DNA of 64,000 nucleotides from positions 965,677 to 1,029,676 of the forward strand of contig NZ_JAPMXC010000001.1 of assembly GCF_026624755.1 (NCBI RefSeq), in the 5' to 3' direction. Of the stretch, positions 9,480-20,614 are shown in pieces. Every line of letters begins with the position of its first letter. The stretch's first letter is position 1. A program made the translations under genes and the position numbers. The notes beneath the pieces are model-generated. The model saw nothing but the letters and a program-made list of their open reading frames with translations, ran no database searches and had not been told where the DNA came from. This DNA comes from Robbsia betulipollinis (lineage in GTDB: Bacteria; Pseudomonadota; Gammaproteobacteria; Burkholderiales; Burkholderiaceae).

Positions 9480-10672
9480 TAGAAAACGATGCCGCCGCGT
9501 TCGGCGACGGTATGCATGTCCTTGTCGCCCCGGCCCGACAGATTGACCAGCAGCAACTGATCTTTCGCCAGCGTGGGGGCGATCTTCACCGCGTGGGCGA
9601 TCGCGTGGCTGGATTCGAGCGCCGGGATGATGCCCTCGATCCGGCAGCAGTCGTGGAACGCGGCGAGCGCCTCCTCGTCGGTGATCGTCACGTACTTCGC
9701 GCGGCCTAGATCGTTCAGCCAGGCGTGCTCCGGCCCCACGCCGGGATAGTCCAGCCCGGCCGAGACCGAGTGGGTCTCGATGATCTGACCGTCCTCGTCC
9801 TGCAGCAGATAGGTGCGGTTGCCGTGCAGCACGCCGGGCGAACCGCCGGTGATCGATGCCGAATGCCGGCCCGAGTCCATGCCGTCCCCGGCGGCCTCGA
9901 CGCCGATCAGTTCCACGTCCGGCAGATCGATGTACGGATAGAAGATGCCCATCGCATTCGAACCGCCGCCCACGCAGGCGATCACGCTGTGCGGCTGGCG
10001 CCCGGTCATCTCCGGCATCTGCACCTTGCACTCGTCGCCGATCACGCGCTGGAAGTCGCGCACCATCATCGGATAGGGGTGCGGACCGGCGACCGTGCCG
10101 ATGATGTAGAAAGTATTCTCGACATTCGACACCCAGTCGCGCATCGCTTCGTTCAACGCGTCCTTCAGGGTCTTCGACCCCGACTCGACCGGGATCACCG
10201 TCGCGCCCAGCAGTTTCATCCGGTAGACGTTGGCCGCCTGGCGGCGCACGTCCTCGGAACCCATGTAGACGATGCATTCCATGCCGAAGCGCGCGGCGAT
10301 CGTCGCGGTGGCCACGCCGTGCTGCCCGGCGCCGGTCTCGGCGATGACGCGCGTCTTGCCCATGTGGCGCGCCAGCAGGGCCTGGCCGATGACGTTGTTG
10401 ATCTTGTGCGCGCCCGTGTGATTCAGGTCCTCGCGCTTGAAGAAGATCTGCGCGCCGCCCAGCTCCGAACTCCAGCGCTTCGCGTGATAGATCGGCGAGG
10501 GGCGGCCGACGAAGTGTTTCAGCTCGTAATGGTATTCGGCGAGAAACGCCGCATCGTTGCTGTATTTCTCATACTGGCGCTTCAGCTCGTCGAGCGCGTG
10601 CACCAGGGTCTCGGCGACGAACACGCCGCCGTAGCTGCCGAAATGGCCGCTTGCATCGGGAAAATCGTACAT
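9479..10672 (-). CDS. trpB: Tryptophan synthase beta chain
   Basis: PLP-dependent condensation of indole with serine to tryptophan. The PLP lysine is Lys90 in HTGAHKIN, and the phosphate-binding GGGSNA motif is present. The start [10 protein letters not shown] at 10672 gives the normal length of 397 residues; the 64 codons upstream in the same frame look like non-coding linker. A gap of 130 bases separates it from trpF, the only substantial gap in this trp cluster. Confidence 0.97.
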   Translation of the reverse strand: MYDFPDASGHFGSYGGVFVAETLVHALDELKRQYEKYSNDAAFLAEYHYELKHFVGRPSPIYHAKRWSSELGGAQIFFKREDLNHTGAHKINNVIGQALLARHMGKTRVIAETGAGQHGVATATIAARFGMECIVYMGSEDVRRQAANVYRMKLLGATVIPVESGSKTLKDALNEAMRDWVSNVENTFYIIGTVAGPHPYPMMVRDFQRVIGDECKVQMPEMTGRQPHSVIACVGGGSNAMGIFYPYIDLPDVELIGVEAAGDGMDSGRHSASITGGSPGVLHGNRTYLLQDEDGQIIETHSVSAGLDYPGVGPEHAWLNDLGRAKYVTITDEEALAAFHDCCRIEGIIPALESSHAIAHAVKIAPTLAKDQLLLVNLSGRGDKDMHTVAERGGIVF

Positions 10673-10802
10673 GGTCACTCCAGTGAGTCCGGCTCGTGCC
10701 GGACATCGTCGGACCCGCGTCGGCAACCGCGGGTGTTCGGAATCGGGCGAAGGCATCGGTGGCGCGTGTGCCCGACGGGAACCAGGGGGCGGCGCGCAAT
10801 AC

Positions 10803-11561
10803 TCACGCCGCGTCCCGGTCCGCCGCGCGCACGGCCTGCACGAAGGCCGCCATGCGCGCGGCATCTTTCACGCCTTTCACCTGCGCGTCGCCCGCGGCTT
10901 CGATGCCGCTTGATACATCCACCGCGTAAGGGCGTACCCGGCGAACCGCGTCAGCGACGTTTCGCGCGTCCAATCCACCACCCAAAACGACCTGATGCCC
11001 GAGTTCTTTTGGAATGCATGACCAATCAAAAGGATGACCGCCGCCGCCATAGCCGTCGACCAGTGCATCGAGCACCAGCCCACGCGCGGCGGCATAGAGA
11101 GACACGTATTTTAGCAAATCGGCGGGCGTCGTCGTCGATCCGATGCGAAGCGCGCGAATCCAGGGCAAACGCGCGGCGTCGGCGAGGCGCGCGCACTGCG
11201 CCGGCGTCTCGTCGCCATGGAACTGCAACAGCGACAACTGCCCCGCTTCCGCGGCCCGGCAGACGCTCGCCGCGTCGGCGTTGACGAACAGACCGACCGT
11301 CGCGACGAACGGCGGCAGACGGCGCGCGAGCGCCGCGGCCTGCGTGACGCTCACCGCGCGCGGGCTTTTCTCGTAGAACACCAGGCCGATCGCGTCGGCG
11401 CCAAGCCGCACGGCGAGATCGACGTCCGCCGCGCGGGTCATGCCGCACAGCTTGATGCGGGTACGATGCGCGCCATGCACGCCGGATACATTGCTCGCGC
11501 GATGCCCGTCGTCCGCGTCGCGGGCGTCATCCGTGTCGTGCGAACGGTTCAATTCGGCCAT
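10803..11561 (-). CDS. trpF: Phosphoribosylanthranilate isomerase
   Basis: Isomerises phosphoribosylanthranilate to CdRP in tryptophan synthesis. A TIM-barrel protein with KLCGMT near the N-terminus (Cys general base) and [14 protein letters not shown]. The ATG at 11561 overlaps the truA stop by 13 bases. The first 30 or so residues, rich in His, Asp and Arg, are longer than in most TrpF proteins, so the true start could be further in, just before TRIKLCG. Confidence 0.93.
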   Translation of the reverse strand: MAELNRSHDTDDARDADDGHRASNVSGVHGAHRTRIKLCGMTRAADVDLAVRLGADAIGLVFYEKSPRAVSVTQAAALARRLPPFVATVGLFVNADAASVCRAAEAGQLSLLQFHGDETPAQCARLADAARLPWIRALRIGSTTTPADLLKYVSLYAAARGLVLDALVDGYGGGGHPFDWSCIPKELGHQVVLGGGLDARNVADAVRRVRPYAVDVSSGIEAAGDAQVKGVKDAARMAAFVQAVRAADRDAA

Positions 11562-12418
11562 TGCCAGGTTCCCGGGCGCGCCGCCAGATTCGGCGCAGGT
11601 ATCTCGAATTCCGCCGGATAGCCGACGCGGCTCAGATACAGGCCATCCGGCATGAAGGTGGCCGCCGCGCGGCGGCGGTCGCCGTGTTCGAGCAGCGCGT
11701 CGATCCAGGCCGGCGCCTGCTTGCCGCGTCCCACCGCGATCAGACACCCCACCAGGTTGCGCACCATGTGGTGCAGGAACGCCGATGCGGTGAAACGGAA
11801 GTGAATGAAGGGACCGTTCGCCGCCACCAGGATCTCGTGCATCGTTTTTACCGGCGATTTGGCCTGACACTCCGACGAGCGGAATGCCGAGAAATCGTGC
11901 CGGCCGACCAGCCGCGCCGCCGCCGCGCGCATCGCGTCCACATCCAGCGGAGTATGCACCCATCCGACCCGGCCGGCGAGCAGCGTCGGATTCACCGGAT
12001 GAACGTAGAGCACGTAGTCGTAGCTGCGCTCGAACGCCGTGAAGCGGGCATTGAACGCGGCCGGGACCGGTTTCGCCCACTGCACCGCGACGCCGCGGGG
12101 CAGAAAATTGTTGACGCCGCGCACCCAGGAAAAGTCGCTGCGCGTCACCGTCGTGTCGAAATGGACCACCTGGTTGAGCGCGTGCACGCCGGTATCGGTG
12201 CGGCCCGCCGTCACCACCCGCACCGGGTGGCAGGTGAAGGCGGCGAGCGCCTTCTCCAGCGCGTCCTGGACGGTTCGGCCATCGGGCTGGACCTGCCAGC
12301 CGCGAAACAGCGAGCCGTCGTACTCGATTCCGGCCGCGATACGCGTCACGGGCGCAGCGGTGTCGACCCCATGGGCCCTTGCACCCGTTTCGGACGTTTT
12401 CAGTATTGCATCAGACAT
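11549..12418 (-). CDS. truA: tRNA pseudouridine synthase A
   Basis: Forms pseudouridine at positions 38-40 of the tRNA anticodon arm. The catalytic aspartate is Asp75 in GRTDTGVHA. The start [10 protein letters not shown] at 12418 is preferred because the conserved domain begins about 25 residues later and the start overlaps the end of the fimV-like gene by eight bases. The 289-residue length is slightly long because of the N-terminal extension. truA upstream of trpF is a known arrangement. Confidence 0.94.
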   Translation of the reverse strand: MSDAILKTSETGARAHGVDTAAPVTRIAAGIEYDGSLFRGWQVQPDGRTVQDALEKALAAFTCHPVRVVTAGRTDTGVHALNQVVHFDTTVTRSDFSWVRGVNNFLPRGVAVQWAKPVPAAFNARFTAFERSYDYVLYVHPVNPTLLAGRVGWVHTPLDVDAMRAAAARLVGRHDFSAFRSSECQAKSPVKTMHEILVAANGPFIHFRFTASAFLHHMVRNLVGCLIAVGRGKQAPAWIDALLEHGDRRRAAATFMPDGLYLSRVGYPAEFEIPAPNLAARPGTWQWPN

Positions 12419-13571
12419 CGGACGACTGGGCCCCTTTGGCACGACCGCGGCGCCGGCCTGCCGTCCTGCGCGGCCGGTCCACGGCAACGGCGGGCGCGGA
12501 CGGTTCGTCGAGATTGAGGTCCAGACCCGCGAACGACGCCGGCAGCCGCGCGGTCGGGGCATTGAATATATCGAACCCGGCAGGCGGCGCCTCGGCCACG
12601 TGCGACGCCCTGTCGACATCGACAGGGCGTGCAACGGGCATCGAGGACGTCGGAATTGCCGGTTCGTTCTCTTCCGGCAGCGACAGATCGAACGCGTCCA
12701 GCGCCAGCGGCGCGCGTGCCGGCTGCCGCGCCGCGTGTTCGGCCAGCGCGGCGAACGGATCGGCGCTGTACAGCGGATTATCGGGATCGACGACGCGGCC
12801 CAGCACGGCTGCGCGCCGCCACAGTTCGCCCTCGGCGTCGGTCTCGTCCCACAACGCATGCGCGAACGACTCGACCTGCGCGCGCTCGCCGCGCCGCGCA
12901 TGCCATTGCAACAAGCCGAACAGCGCGCCGACGTCGCGCGGCGCGCGCGCCAGTTGTGCCTGGAGCGCCGCTTGCTCGCGGTCGCCGAATTCGAGACCGC
13001 GCAATGCCTCCAGCGCCGCCATCTCGCGACGGCCTGCCTCGTCGCCGCTCCGGTGAACGGGAGCCGGGCCCGGTACCTGTCCCGCGCTGCCGCTGCGGAC
13101 CATCGGCCCGGCGGTCGGAATGGATGGCGCGGGCGATGCGGCCGGGGCCGGCGGCACGGAGACCGTCGACGGCACCGCAGTCGGCGTCGCGGCGGTCAAC
13201 AGCGAAGCGACCGAAGGCGCGGCAGCCGAACGCGCCGCGTGCGCCGACGAGGCGACCGAGGTCGTCACCGTCGGCGGCGGAACGACGGGGAGCGCCGCTG
13301 CCGACGGTACCGCCTTCGAAGACACGCCTACTGGCGCGATGGCGGCCGGTACGACGACGGGCGACGGCGCAACGACCGGAGGCACCACACCCGACGATGC
13401 GGCCGCCGGCATCGCGGGAGACACGACACCGCTGCGTGCGGCGCCGACCAGTTCGCGCTGGCGGCGGCGTCGCTGCCGCCGCCGCGCCCGCATCACGCAC
13501 AGCGCCAGCGCGGCAATCGCCAGCGCCGGGAGCAGCCAGGGCGCCCAGCCGGCCAGTACCGCTGCGGACAT
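12411..13571 (-). CDS. Short FimV/HubP-like protein without LysM region
   Basis: A 386-residue protein. It opens with a hydrophobic helix (residues 10-27) followed by an Arg-rich stop-transfer stretch, then about 130 residues of Ala/Pro/Val low complexity, then a region resembling the cytoplasmic TPR part of FimV ([21 protein letters not shown]), and ends with an acidic [12 protein letters not shown] stretch and a basic tail. FimV-family polar landmark proteins usually also have a signal peptide and periplasmic LysM domain, absent here. It sits between asd and truA, the usual fimV place. The ATG follows the asd stop by a few bases with GGGG as binding site. Confidence 0.65.
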   Translation of the reverse strand: MSAAVLAGWAPWLLPALAIAALALCVMRARRRQRRRRQRELVGAARSGVVSPAMPAAASSGVVPPVVAPSPVVVPAAIAPVGVSSKAVPSAAALPVVPPPTVTTSVASSAHAARSAAAPSVASLLTAATPTAVPSTVSVPPAPAASPAPSIPTAGPMVRSGSAGQVPGPAPVHRSGDEAGRREMAALEALRGLEFGDREQAALQAQLARAPRDVGALFGLLQWHARRGERAQVESFAHALWDETDAEGELWRRAAVLGRVVDPDNPLYSADPFAALAEHAARQPARAPLALDAFDLSLPEENEPAIPTSSMPVARPVDVDRASHVAEAPPAGFDIFNAPTARLPASFAGLDLNLDEPSAPAVAVDRPRRTAGRRRGRAKGAQSSDV

Positions 13572-13576
13572 CCCCG

Positions 13577-14698
13577 TCACGCGTCCAGCAGGATGCGCAA
13601 CATCCGCCGCAGCGGTTCGGCCGCACCCCACAGCAACTGGTCGCCGACGGTGAAGGCGGACAGATACGCATTGCCCATCGACAGCTTGCGCAGCCGCCCC
13701 ACGGGCACGCCGAGCGTGCCGGTCACGGTCGCCGGCGACAAATCGCGGATCGTCGCCTCGCGCGTGTTCGGCACCACCCGCACCCAGTCGTTCGCCGAGG
13801 CGAGGATCGATTCGATCTCGTCGAGCGGCACGTCCTTCGTCAGCTTGATCGTCAGCGCCTGCGAGTGACAGCGCATCGCGCCGATGCGTACGCACAGCCC
13901 GTCGACCGGCACCGAACCCGGCTGGCCCGCGATCCTGCCCAAAATCTTGTTCGTTTCGGCGCCGCCCTTCCATTCTTCCTTCGACATGCCGTTGCCGAGA
14001 TCCTTGTCGATCCATGGAATCAGCGAGCCGGCCAGCGCCGCGCCGAAGTGCGCGGTCGGCATGGCCGCGCCGGTCATCGTTTCCAGCACCTTGCGGTCGA
14101 TGTCGAGGATCGCCGAGGACGGCTGCGCCAGCTCCGCGCTGACGGCGCCATGCAGCGCGCCCATCTGCGCGAGCAGTTCGCGCATGTTCTGTGCACCCGC
14201 GCCCGACGCCGCCTGATACGTCATCGCGGTGGTCCACTCGATCAGGTTCTCGCGGAACAGGCCGCCCAGCGCCATCAGCATCAGGCTGACCGTGCAGTTG
14301 CCGCCGATGAAGTTGCGCGTGCCGTCGCGCAACGCATGATCGATCACGTTGCGGTTGACCGGGTCGAGGATGATGACCGCGTCGTCGTTCATCCGCAGCG
14401 TCGAGGCCGCGTCGATCCAGTAGCCCTTCCAGCCGGCGGCACGCAGTTGCGGGAACACCTCGGTGGTGTAGTCGCCGCCCTGCGCGGTAATGATGATGTC
14501 GCACTGCTTGAGCGCGTCGATCGACATCGCGTCTTTCAGACGGGTCTCGTTTTTGGCGAACGACGGCGCCGCGCCGCCCGCGTTGCTGGTGCTGAAAAAC
14601 ACCGGTTCGATCAGCGCGAAATCGCCTTCTGCCTGCATCCGCTGCATCAGCACCGATCCCACCATCCCACGCCAGCCTACGAGACCTACCGTCTTCAT
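13577..14698 (-). CDS. asd: Aspartate-semialdehyde dehydrogenase
   Basis: NADPH-dependent reduction of aspartyl phosphate, feeding lysine, threonine, methionine and peptidoglycan synthesis. The N-terminal dinucleotide motif [11 protein letters not shown] is followed by the catalytic Cys135 in GGNCTVS, the same position as in E. coli Asd. Length 373 residues. The start MKTVGLVG is chosen over one four codons upstream. Confidence 0.97.
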   Translation of the reverse strand: MKTVGLVGWRGMVGSVLMQRMQAEGDFALIEPVFFSTSNAGGAAPSFAKNETRLKDAMSIDALKQCDIIITAQGGDYTTEVFPQLRAAGWKGYWIDAASTLRMNDDAVIILDPVNRNVIDHALRDGTRNFIGGNCTVSLMLMALGGLFRENLIEWTTAMTYQAASGAGAQNMRELLAQMGALHGAVSAELAQPSSAILDIDRKVLETMTGAAMPTAHFGAALAGSLIPWIDKDLGNGMSKEEWKGGAETNKILGRIAGQPGSVPVDGLCVRIGAMRCHSQALTIKLTKDVPLDEIESILASANDWVRVVPNTREATIRDLSPATVTGTLGVPVGRLRKLSMGNAYLSAFTVGDQLLWGAAEPLRRMLRILLDA

Positions 14699-14780
14699 CG
14701 CATCACCCACTCGTTATGATCGGCCGGCGGCCCCACCGGCCGCCGCTTGCCACTTCTGCCATGCCCTGCCCTGCGCGCCG

Positions 14781-15848
14781 TTACAGCGCGGCCACCACCG
14801 CATCGCCCATCTCGCGCGTCCCGACGCGCTGCGTGCCCTCGGTCCAGATGTCCGCGGTGCGCAGTCCCCGGGTCAGCACCTTCTTGACCGCGTGCTCGAT
14901 CCGCTCGGCCTGTTCCGGCTTGCCCAGCGTGAAGCGCAGCATCATCGCCGCGGAGAGGATCGTCGCCAGCGGATTGGCGATACCCTTGCCGGCGATGTCG
15001 GGAGCCGAGCCGTGCGAGGGTTCGTACAGCCCCTTGTTGTGCGCATCCAGCGACGCCGACGGCAGCATGCCGATCGAGCCGGTCAGCATGGCCGCCTGGT
15101 CCGACAGAATGTCGCCGAACATATTGCCGGTGACGATCACGTCGAACGCCTTCGGCGCGCGTACCAGCTGCATCGCCGCATTGTCGACATACATGTGCGA
15201 CAGTTCGACGTCCGCATAGTCGCGGCTCACCTCGGTGACCACTTCCCGCCACAATTGCGACGTTTCGAGCACGTTCGACTTGTCGACGCTGCACAGCTTG
15301 CGCCCGCGCTTGGCGGCCGCCTGGAACGCGACATGCGCGATGCGCACGATTTCCGGCTCGCTGTAGCGCATCGTGTCGAAGCCTTCGCGCGCGCCCGGGA
15401 ACAAACCGTCGGGCGATTCACGGCGGCCGCGCGGCTGGCCGAAATAAATGTCGCCGTTCAATTCGCGGATGATCAGGATATCCAGCCCGGACACCACCTC
15501 CGGCTTCAGCGACGACGCCGCCGCCAGTTCCGGATACAGGATCGCCGGGCGGAAATTCGCGAACAGCTGCAAGTGCTTGCGCAGGCCCAGGATCGCCTGC
15601 TCGGGGCGCAGTTCGCGCGCCAGCGTGTCGTACTTCCAGTCGCCCACGGCGCCGAACAGCACCGCGTCGGCGGCCTTGGCCAGCGCCAGCGTCGCCTCGG
15701 GCAACGGATGTCCGCTCGCCTCGAAACCCGCCCCGCCCACCGGCGCCTCTTCCAGCGCGAACGACTCGCCCAGCGCGTGCAGCACCCGGGTCGCCTCGGC
15801 GACGATTTCGGGACCGATGCCGTCACCCGGCAATACCGCGATCTTCAT
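14781..15848 (-). CDS. leuB: 3-isopropylmalate dehydrogenase
   Basis: Oxidises and decarboxylates 3-isopropylmalate in leucine synthesis. It begins [15 protein letters not shown] and carries the family signature with [19 protein letters not shown] and the NAD-binding [14 protein letters not shown] loop. At 355 residues it is full length. It lies downstream of leuD with a 60-base gap, in the order leuC-leuD-leuB-asd. Confidence 0.97.
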   Translation of the reverse strand: MKIAVLPGDGIGPEIVAEATRVLHALGESFALEEAPVGGAGFEASGHPLPEATLALAKAADAVLFGAVGDWKYDTLARELRPEQAILGLRKHLQLFANFRPAILYPELAAASSLKPEVVSGLDILIIRELNGDIYFGQPRGRRESPDGLFPGAREGFDTMRYSEPEIVRIAHVAFQAAAKRGRKLCSVDKSNVLETSQLWREVVTEVSRDYADVELSHMYVDNAAMQLVRAPKAFDVIVTGNMFGDILSDQAAMLTGSIGMLPSASLDAHNKGLYEPSHGSAPDIAGKGIANPLATILSAAMMLRFTLGKPEQAERIEHAVKKVLTRGLRTADIWTEGTQRVGTREMGDAVVAAL

Positions 15849-15908
15849 GATGATTTTCCTGTAGGTCTCTTTGCGGGGCGCCCCGCATGGCGCCGCACGC
15901 CCATGACG

Positions 15909-16562
15909 TCAGCCGACGACGCGGTTCGCCAGCCAGGGCTGGCGCAGCAGGCGCTCGGCCTCGAAACGCTTGATCTCGTCCGCATGCCGCAAGGTCAGCG
16001 CGACGTCGTCGAAGCCGTTGACCATGCAGTACTTGCGGAACGCGGCGATCTCGAACGGGTATTCCACGTTGCCGTCGATCGTGCGCACCGTCTGCGCCTC
16101 GAGATCGATCGTCAACTGGAAGCCGTTGAACGCGAACGTATCCCGGAACAACCGGTCGATCTGCGTCTCGCTCAGCGCGATCGGCAGAAAGCCGCTCTTG
16201 AAGGAATTATTGAAAAAGATATCGGCGAAACTCGGCGCGATCACCGCGCGAAAGCCGTACTGTCCTAGGGCCCACGGCGCGTGCTCGCGCGAACTGCCGC
16301 AGCCGAAGTTCTCGCGCGCCAGCAGGATGGTCGCGCCCTGATAGCGCGGCTGGTTCAGCACGAAATCCGGGTTCAGCGGGCGCTGCGAACAATCCTGCCC
16401 CGGTTCGCCGTGGTCCAGGTAACGCCACTCGTCGAACAGATTCGGACCGAAGCCGGTGCGCTTGATCGATTTCAGGAACTGCTTCGGGATGATGGCGTCG
16501 GTGTCGACGTTGGCGCGATCCAGCGGCGCCACCAGGCCGGTATGAACGACAAATTTTTCCAT
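15909..16562 (-). CDS. leuD: 3-isopropylmalate dehydratase small subunit
   Basis: Swivel-domain subunit of isopropylmalate isomerase; it works with LeuC. It starts [22 protein letters not shown] and contains [13 protein letters not shown], the typical substrate-recognition region of the aconitase-family swivel domain. The 217-residue length is normal. The entericidin-like small gene often seen between leuC and leuD in Burkholderia is absent; the gap is about 50 bases. Confidence 0.97.
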   Translation of the reverse strand: MEKFVVHTGLVAPLDRANVDTDAIIPKQFLKSIKRTGFGPNLFDEWRYLDHGEPGQDCSQRPLNPDFVLNQPRYQGATILLARENFGCGSSREHAPWALGQYGFRAVIAPSFADIFFNNSFKSGFLPIALSETQIDRLFRDTFAFNGFQLTIDLEAQTVRTIDGNVEYPFEIAAFRKYCMVNGFDDVALTLRHADEIKRFEAERLLRQPWLANRVVG

Positions 16563-16613
16563 GACTGATCCACTCCGCGCGGCGCGCCGCCGAAATGGCG
16601 CGCCGAAATACGT

Positions 16614-18023
16614 TTAGCCCATCTGCCGGATATCGACGAAATGCCCTTCGATCGCCGCCGCCGCCGCCATCGCCGGACTGACCAGGTGCGTGCGGCCGCC
16701 CGCGCCCTGCCGCCCTTCGAAGTTGCGGTTCGACGTCGACGCGCAGCGCTCGCCCGGGTCGAGCCGGTCGGCGTTCATCGCCAGGCACATCGAGCAGCCC
16801 GGATCGCGCCATTCGAAACCCGCGTCGACGAAGATCCTGTCGAGTCCCTCGCGCTCGGCCTGCGCCTTCACGAGGCCCGAACCCGGCACGACCATCGCGA
16901 CGCGGATGTTCGGCGCGATCCTGCGGCCCAGGCGCTGCACCACATAGGCCGCGGCGCGCAGATCCTCGATCCGCGCATTCGTGCACGAGCCGATGAACAC
17001 CTTGTCCGGGCGGATCGATGAGATCGGCGCATTCGGTTGCAGCGCCATGTACTTCAGCGCCCGCTCGATCGCATCGCGCTTGACCGGGTCCTTCTCGTTC
17101 TCCGGGTCCGGCACCCGGCCGTCGATCGAGGTCACCATCTCGGGCGACGTGCCCCAGGTCACCTGCGGCACGATCGTCGCCGCCTGCAACTCGACGACGC
17201 GGTCGAAATGCGCATCCGGGTCGGAGACCAGGGTGCGCCACTGGCGCTCGGCACTCGGGAACTCGGCGTCGGACGGCGCGAACGGACGATGCCGGACGTA
17301 CTGGATCGTCGTGTCGTCCACCGCCACCATGCCGGCGCGCGCGCCCGCCTCGATCGCCATATTGCACACCGTCATGCGCCCTTCCATCGACAGCGCGCGG
17401 ATCGCCGAACCGCCGAACTCGATCGCATAGCCGTTGCCGCCCGCGGTGCCGATCTTGCCGATGATCGCCAGCACGATGTCCTTCGCGGTGCAGCCGCGCG
17501 GCAGCGTACCGTCCACGCGCACGAGCATGTTCCTGCTTTTCTTCTGCAGCAGCGTCTGCGTGGCGAGCACGTGCTCGACCTCGGAGGTGCCGATGCCGAA
17601 GGCCAGCGCGCCGAACGCGCCGTGCGTGGACGTATGCGAATCGCCGCAAACGATCGTCATGCCCGGCAGGGTCGCGCCCTGCTCCGGTCCGATGATGTGC
17701 ACGATGCCCTGGCGCAGGTCGTTCATCTTGAACTGGGTGATGCCCGCCGTGTCGCAGTTCGCGTCCAGCGTATCCACCTGGAGTTTCGAGATCGGGTCGG
17801 CGATGCCGTTCTCGCGTCCCGTGGTCGGCACGTTGTGGTCGGACACGGCCAGATTGGCGCTGATCCGCCAGACCGGGCGCTTCGCGAGTTTTAGACCCTC
17901 GAACGCCTGTGGACTGGTGACTTCGTGCAGCAGTTGACGGTCGATGTACAGCGTCGCCGTACCATCGTCTTCAGTGCGGACCACATGCGAGTCCCACAGT
18001 TTGTCGTACAGGGTCTGGGCCAT
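16614..18023 (-). CDS. leuC: 3-isopropylmalate dehydratase large subunit
   Basis: Catalytic subunit of isopropylmalate isomerase with a [4Fe-4S] cluster. The three cluster ligands are visible at Cys347 (IGSCTNAR), Cys410 and Cys413 (GCSMCLAMN). Length 469 residues. It is the first gene of the long minus-strand series; upstream is a 190-base gap containing inverted repeats. Confidence 0.97.
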   Translation of the reverse strand: MAQTLYDKLWDSHVVRTEDDGTATLYIDRQLLHEVTSPQAFEGLKLAKRPVWRISANLAVSDHNVPTTGRENGIADPISKLQVDTLDANCDTAGITQFKMNDLRQGIVHIIGPEQGATLPGMTIVCGDSHTSTHGAFGALAFGIGTSEVEHVLATQTLLQKKSRNMLVRVDGTLPRGCTAKDIVLAIIGKIGTAGGNGYAIEFGGSAIRALSMEGRMTVCNMAIEAGARAGMVAVDDTTIQYVRHRPFAPSDAEFPSAERQWRTLVSDPDAHFDRVVELQAATIVPQVTWGTSPEMVTSIDGRVPDPENEKDPVKRDAIERALKYMALQPNAPISSIRPDKVFIGSCTNARIEDLRAAAYVVQRLGRRIAPNIRVAMVVPGSGLVKAQAEREGLDRIFVDAGFEWRDPGCSMCLAMNADRLDPGERCASTSNRNFEGRQGAGGRTHLVSPAMAAAAAIEGHFVDIRQMG

Positions 18024-18074
18024 CTCGAGAAGCGGATGTTTTTACCGCATATTGGGGGGGGACTTCGGATTATG

Positions 18075-18090
18075 CCATAGCGGGCTATGG
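18075..18090. promoter_or_regulatory. Short perfect inverted repeat upstream of leuC
   Basis: CCATAGC-GG-GCTATGG lies about 50 bases before the leuC start codon and downstream of gltA. It could be an operator half of the leuC promoter or a small hairpin in its leader; no regulator can be named from sequence. Confidence 0.35.
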
Positions 18091-18131
18091 GTGATTCGGC
18101 CGTCCACGGTCGGGAGGCGAATTTACATGCG

Positions 18132-18154
18132 CAGGCAATCGTTGCGATTGCCTG
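18132..18154 (-). terminator. Hairpin downstream of gltA
   Basis: A perfect 10-base stem, CAGGCAATCG-TTG-CGATTGCCTG, lies 60 bases after the gltA stop. There is no clear T-run on the minus strand, so it may be a weak intrinsic terminator or an mRNA-stabilising 3' hairpin. Confidence 0.5.
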
Positions 18155-18214
18155 TGGGGAGGCGGTCCAGGTGACCGGCGGGCGCCGTCGTGAACCGCGG
18201 CGCCCGTGCGTGGA

Positions 18215-19516
18215 TCAGCGTTCGCCGACCGGCTTGGCCTCGCGCGACGTCTCGCCGATATACAGCTGGCGCGGGCGGCCGATCTTCTGGTCCGGGTCCG
18301 CGATCATTTCGTTCCACTGCGCGATCCAGCCGACGGTACGTGCCATCGCGAAAATGCAGGTAAACATCGACGTCGGGATGCCCAGCGCGCGCTGCACGAT
18401 GCCCGAGTAGAAATCGACGTTGGGATAGAGCTTGCGGGCGACGAAGTATTCGTCTTCCAGCGCGATCTTCTCGAGTTCCATCGCGAGCTTGAACAACGGG
18501 TCGTCATGCAGGCCCAGTTCGTTCAGCACCTCGTGGCAGGTTTCGCGCATCAGGCGCGCGCGCGGGTCGTAGTTCTTGTAGACCCGGTGCCCGAAGCCCA
18601 TCAGCTTGACGCCGGAGTTCTTGTCCTTCACCTGCTTGATGAACTCGGGGATGCGCTCGACCGAACCGATCTCCTCGAGCATGTTCAGCGCGGCTTCGTT
18701 CGCGCCGCCGTGCGCCGGGCCCCACAGACACGCGATGCCCGCCGCGATGCAGGCGAACGGATTCGCGCCCGACGAGCCCGCCAGCCGCACCGTCGAGGTC
18801 GATGCGTTCTGCTCGTGGTCGGCGTGCAGGATCAGGATACGATCGAGCGCGCGCACCAGCACGTCGTTGACCACGTATTCCTCGCACGGGTTCGCGAACA
18901 TCATGCGCATGAAGTTCGCGCTGTACGACAGGTCGTTGCGCGGATAGACGAACGGCTGACCGATCGTGTACTTGTACGCCATCGCCACCAGCGTCGGCAG
19001 CTTCGCGATCAGGCGGATCGCCGACACGTCGCGATGATGCGGATCGTTGATGTTCAGCGAGTCGTGATAGAACGCGGACAACGCGCCGACCGAGCCGGTC
19101 AGCACCGCCATCGGGTGCGCATCGCGCCGAAAGCCGCGGAAGAAGAAGTGCATCTGCTCGTGCACCAGCGTGTGCTTGGTCACCAGTTCGACGAACTCGT
19201 CCTTCTGCTCCTGGTTCGGCAACTCGCCCTTGAGCAGCAGATAGCAGGTTTCCAGGAAGTCGGCCTTGACGGCCAGATCTTCGATCGGGACGCCGCGATA
19301 CAGCAGTTCGCCCTTGTCGCCGTCGATATAGGTGATCGCGGAATTACAGGCCGCGGTCGACATGAATCCCGGGTCGTACGTGAACTTGCCGGTCTGGCCG
19401 TACAGCTTGCGGATATCGATGACATCCGGGCCCACGGTGCCCTTGTAGATCGGCATCTCGACGCTGGGCGAGTCGTCCGAGAACGATAGGGTGGCTTTTA
19501 CGTCTGACGGCGTCAT
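18215..19516 (-). CDS. gltA: Citrate synthase
   Basis: Condenses oxaloacetate with acetyl-CoA, the entry step of the TCA cycle. Full length at 433 residues (type II, hexameric class). Catalytic-region motifs include [27 protein letters not shown] and the C-terminal DFYSGIVQ with the catalytic aspartate. The 43-base gap to sdhE suggests it is the last gene of the sdh transcript. Confidence 0.97.
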   Translation of the reverse strand: MTPSDVKATLSFSDDSPSVEMPIYKGTVGPDVIDIRKLYGQTGKFTYDPGFMSTAACNSAITYIDGDKGELLYRGVPIEDLAVKADFLETCYLLLKGELPNQEQKDEFVELVTKHTLVHEQMHFFFRGFRRDAHPMAVLTGSVGALSAFYHDSLNINDPHHRDVSAIRLIAKLPTLVAMAYKYTIGQPFVYPRNDLSYSANFMRMMFANPCEEYVVNDVLVRALDRILILHADHEQNASTSTVRLAGSSGANPFACIAAGIACLWGPAHGGANEAALNMLEEIGSVERIPEFIKQVKDKNSGVKLMGFGHRVYKNYDPRARLMRETCHEVLNELGLHDDPLFKLAMELEKIALEDEYFVARKLYPNVDFYSGIVQRALGIPTSMFTCIFAMARTVGWIAQWNEMIADPDQKIGRPRQLYIGETSREAKPVGER

Positions 19517-19559
19517 GAGCTTCTTCCTTTGATCAAATTAAGTGTCGCTGAGTGTCACG

Positions 19560-19847
19560 TCAGGCTGCGCGCAGCGCCGCAAGAACGCGTTCGACATCGG
19601 GTATCGCCAGCGCGCCCTGGGGCGCGCTTTTTTCCAGCAACAGATCGAACAGATCGGTATCGGGCAGATCCAGCAACAGGGTCAACCCGGCGACATCCGC
19701 GTCGCTCAGGTCGTGCTCGTGCCGGTCCAGGAACCGTTGCAGGATCAGATCGTTTTCGAGCAGACCGCGGCGCGCGCGCCAGCGCAGGCGCGTGCGCCGT
19801 AGCGGATCGGCCTGGTGCGGCGTGTCGTCGTAGGCGCGGGTTGCCAT
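19560..19847 (-). CDS. sdhE: Succinate dehydrogenase assembly factor SdhE
   Basis: A 95-residue protein of the SdhE/YgfY family that helps attach FAD to SdhA. The family hallmark RGLLEND (RGxxE) is present around residue 27. I chose the ATG at 19847 because a GAGGT binding site lies just before it, straight after the sdhB stop; an ATG at 19859 would overlap sdhB. Confidence 0.92.
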   Translation of the reverse strand: MATRAYDDTPHQADPLRRTRLRWRARRGLLENDLILQRFLDRHEHDLSDADVAGLTLLLDLPDTDLFDLLLEKSAPQGALAIPDVERVLAALRAA

Positions 19848-19855
19848 CGTCGACC

Positions 19856-20560
19856 TCAAACGGCCCGGCGGAACATCAGTTCCTTGATCTTGCCGATGGC
19901 CTTCGTCGGGTTCAGGCCCTTCGGGCAGACATCGATGCAGTTCATGATCGTGTGGCAGCGGAACAGACGATACGGGTCCTCGAGATTGTCGAGACGCTCG
20001 CCGGTCGCCTGGTCACGGCTGTCGGCGATGAAACGGTACGCCTGCAACAATCCGGCCGGGCCGACGAACTTGTCCGGGTTCCACCAGAAACTCGGGCACG
20101 CGGTCGAACAGCACGAGCACAGGATGCACTCGTAGAGTCCGTCGAGTTCGTCGCGTTCCTCGGGCGTCTGCAGCCGCTCCTTCTCGGGCGGCGGCGTGTC
20201 ATTGATCAGATACGGCTTGATCGAATTGTACTGATTGAAAAACAGCGTCATGTCGACGATCAGGTCGCGGATGACCGGCAGACCCGGCAACGGCCGCAAC
20301 ACGATTTTCTCGGGCAGGTCGTTCATGTTGGTCAGGCAGGCCAGACCGTTCTTGCCGTTGATGTTCATCGCGTCGGAGCCGCACACGCCCTCGCGGCACG
20401 AACGCCGGAAACCGATCGACTCGTCGACCGCCTTCAGCTTGACCAGCGCGTCGAGCAGCATCCGCTCGTGCGAATCGATCTCGATTTCATAGGTCTGCAT
20501 CCGCGGCGCCGCGTCCTGATCCGGGTCGTAGCGATACACTTCAAAGATTCGTTTGCTCAT
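19856..20560 (-). CDS. sdhB: Succinate dehydrogenase iron-sulfur subunit
   Basis: The electron-transfer subunit of complex II. The ligands of all three clusters are visible: CREGVCGSDAM and CLTN for [2Fe-2S], CILCSCCSTACP and CHTIMNCIDVCPKG for [4Fe-4S] and [3Fe-4S]. It starts MSKRIFEVYR at 20560 and is 234 residues long, as expected. It is 54 bases downstream of sdhA. Confidence 0.97.
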   Translation of the reverse strand: MSKRIFEVYRYDPDQDAAPRMQTYEIEIDSHERMLLDALVKLKAVDESIGFRRSCREGVCGSDAMNINGKNGLACLTNMNDLPEKIVLRPLPGLPVIRDLIVDMTLFFNQYNSIKPYLINDTPPPEKERLQTPEERDELDGLYECILCSCCSTACPSFWWNPDKFVGPAGLLQAYRFIADSRDQATGERLDNLEDPYRLFRCHTIMNCIDVCPKGLNPTKAIGKIKELMFRRAV

Positions 20561-20614
20561 GATCCAATCCTTTCTGGGTCCGGTGCGGGAGAGCGGAATC
20601 CGCCCCCCCGGCAA

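Noticed and set aside
12039..14719. Long plus-strand ORFs opposite truA, the fimV-like gene and asd
   Set aside because: Arg-rich repetitive translations without motifs, arising from the low-complexity fimV-like coding sequence.
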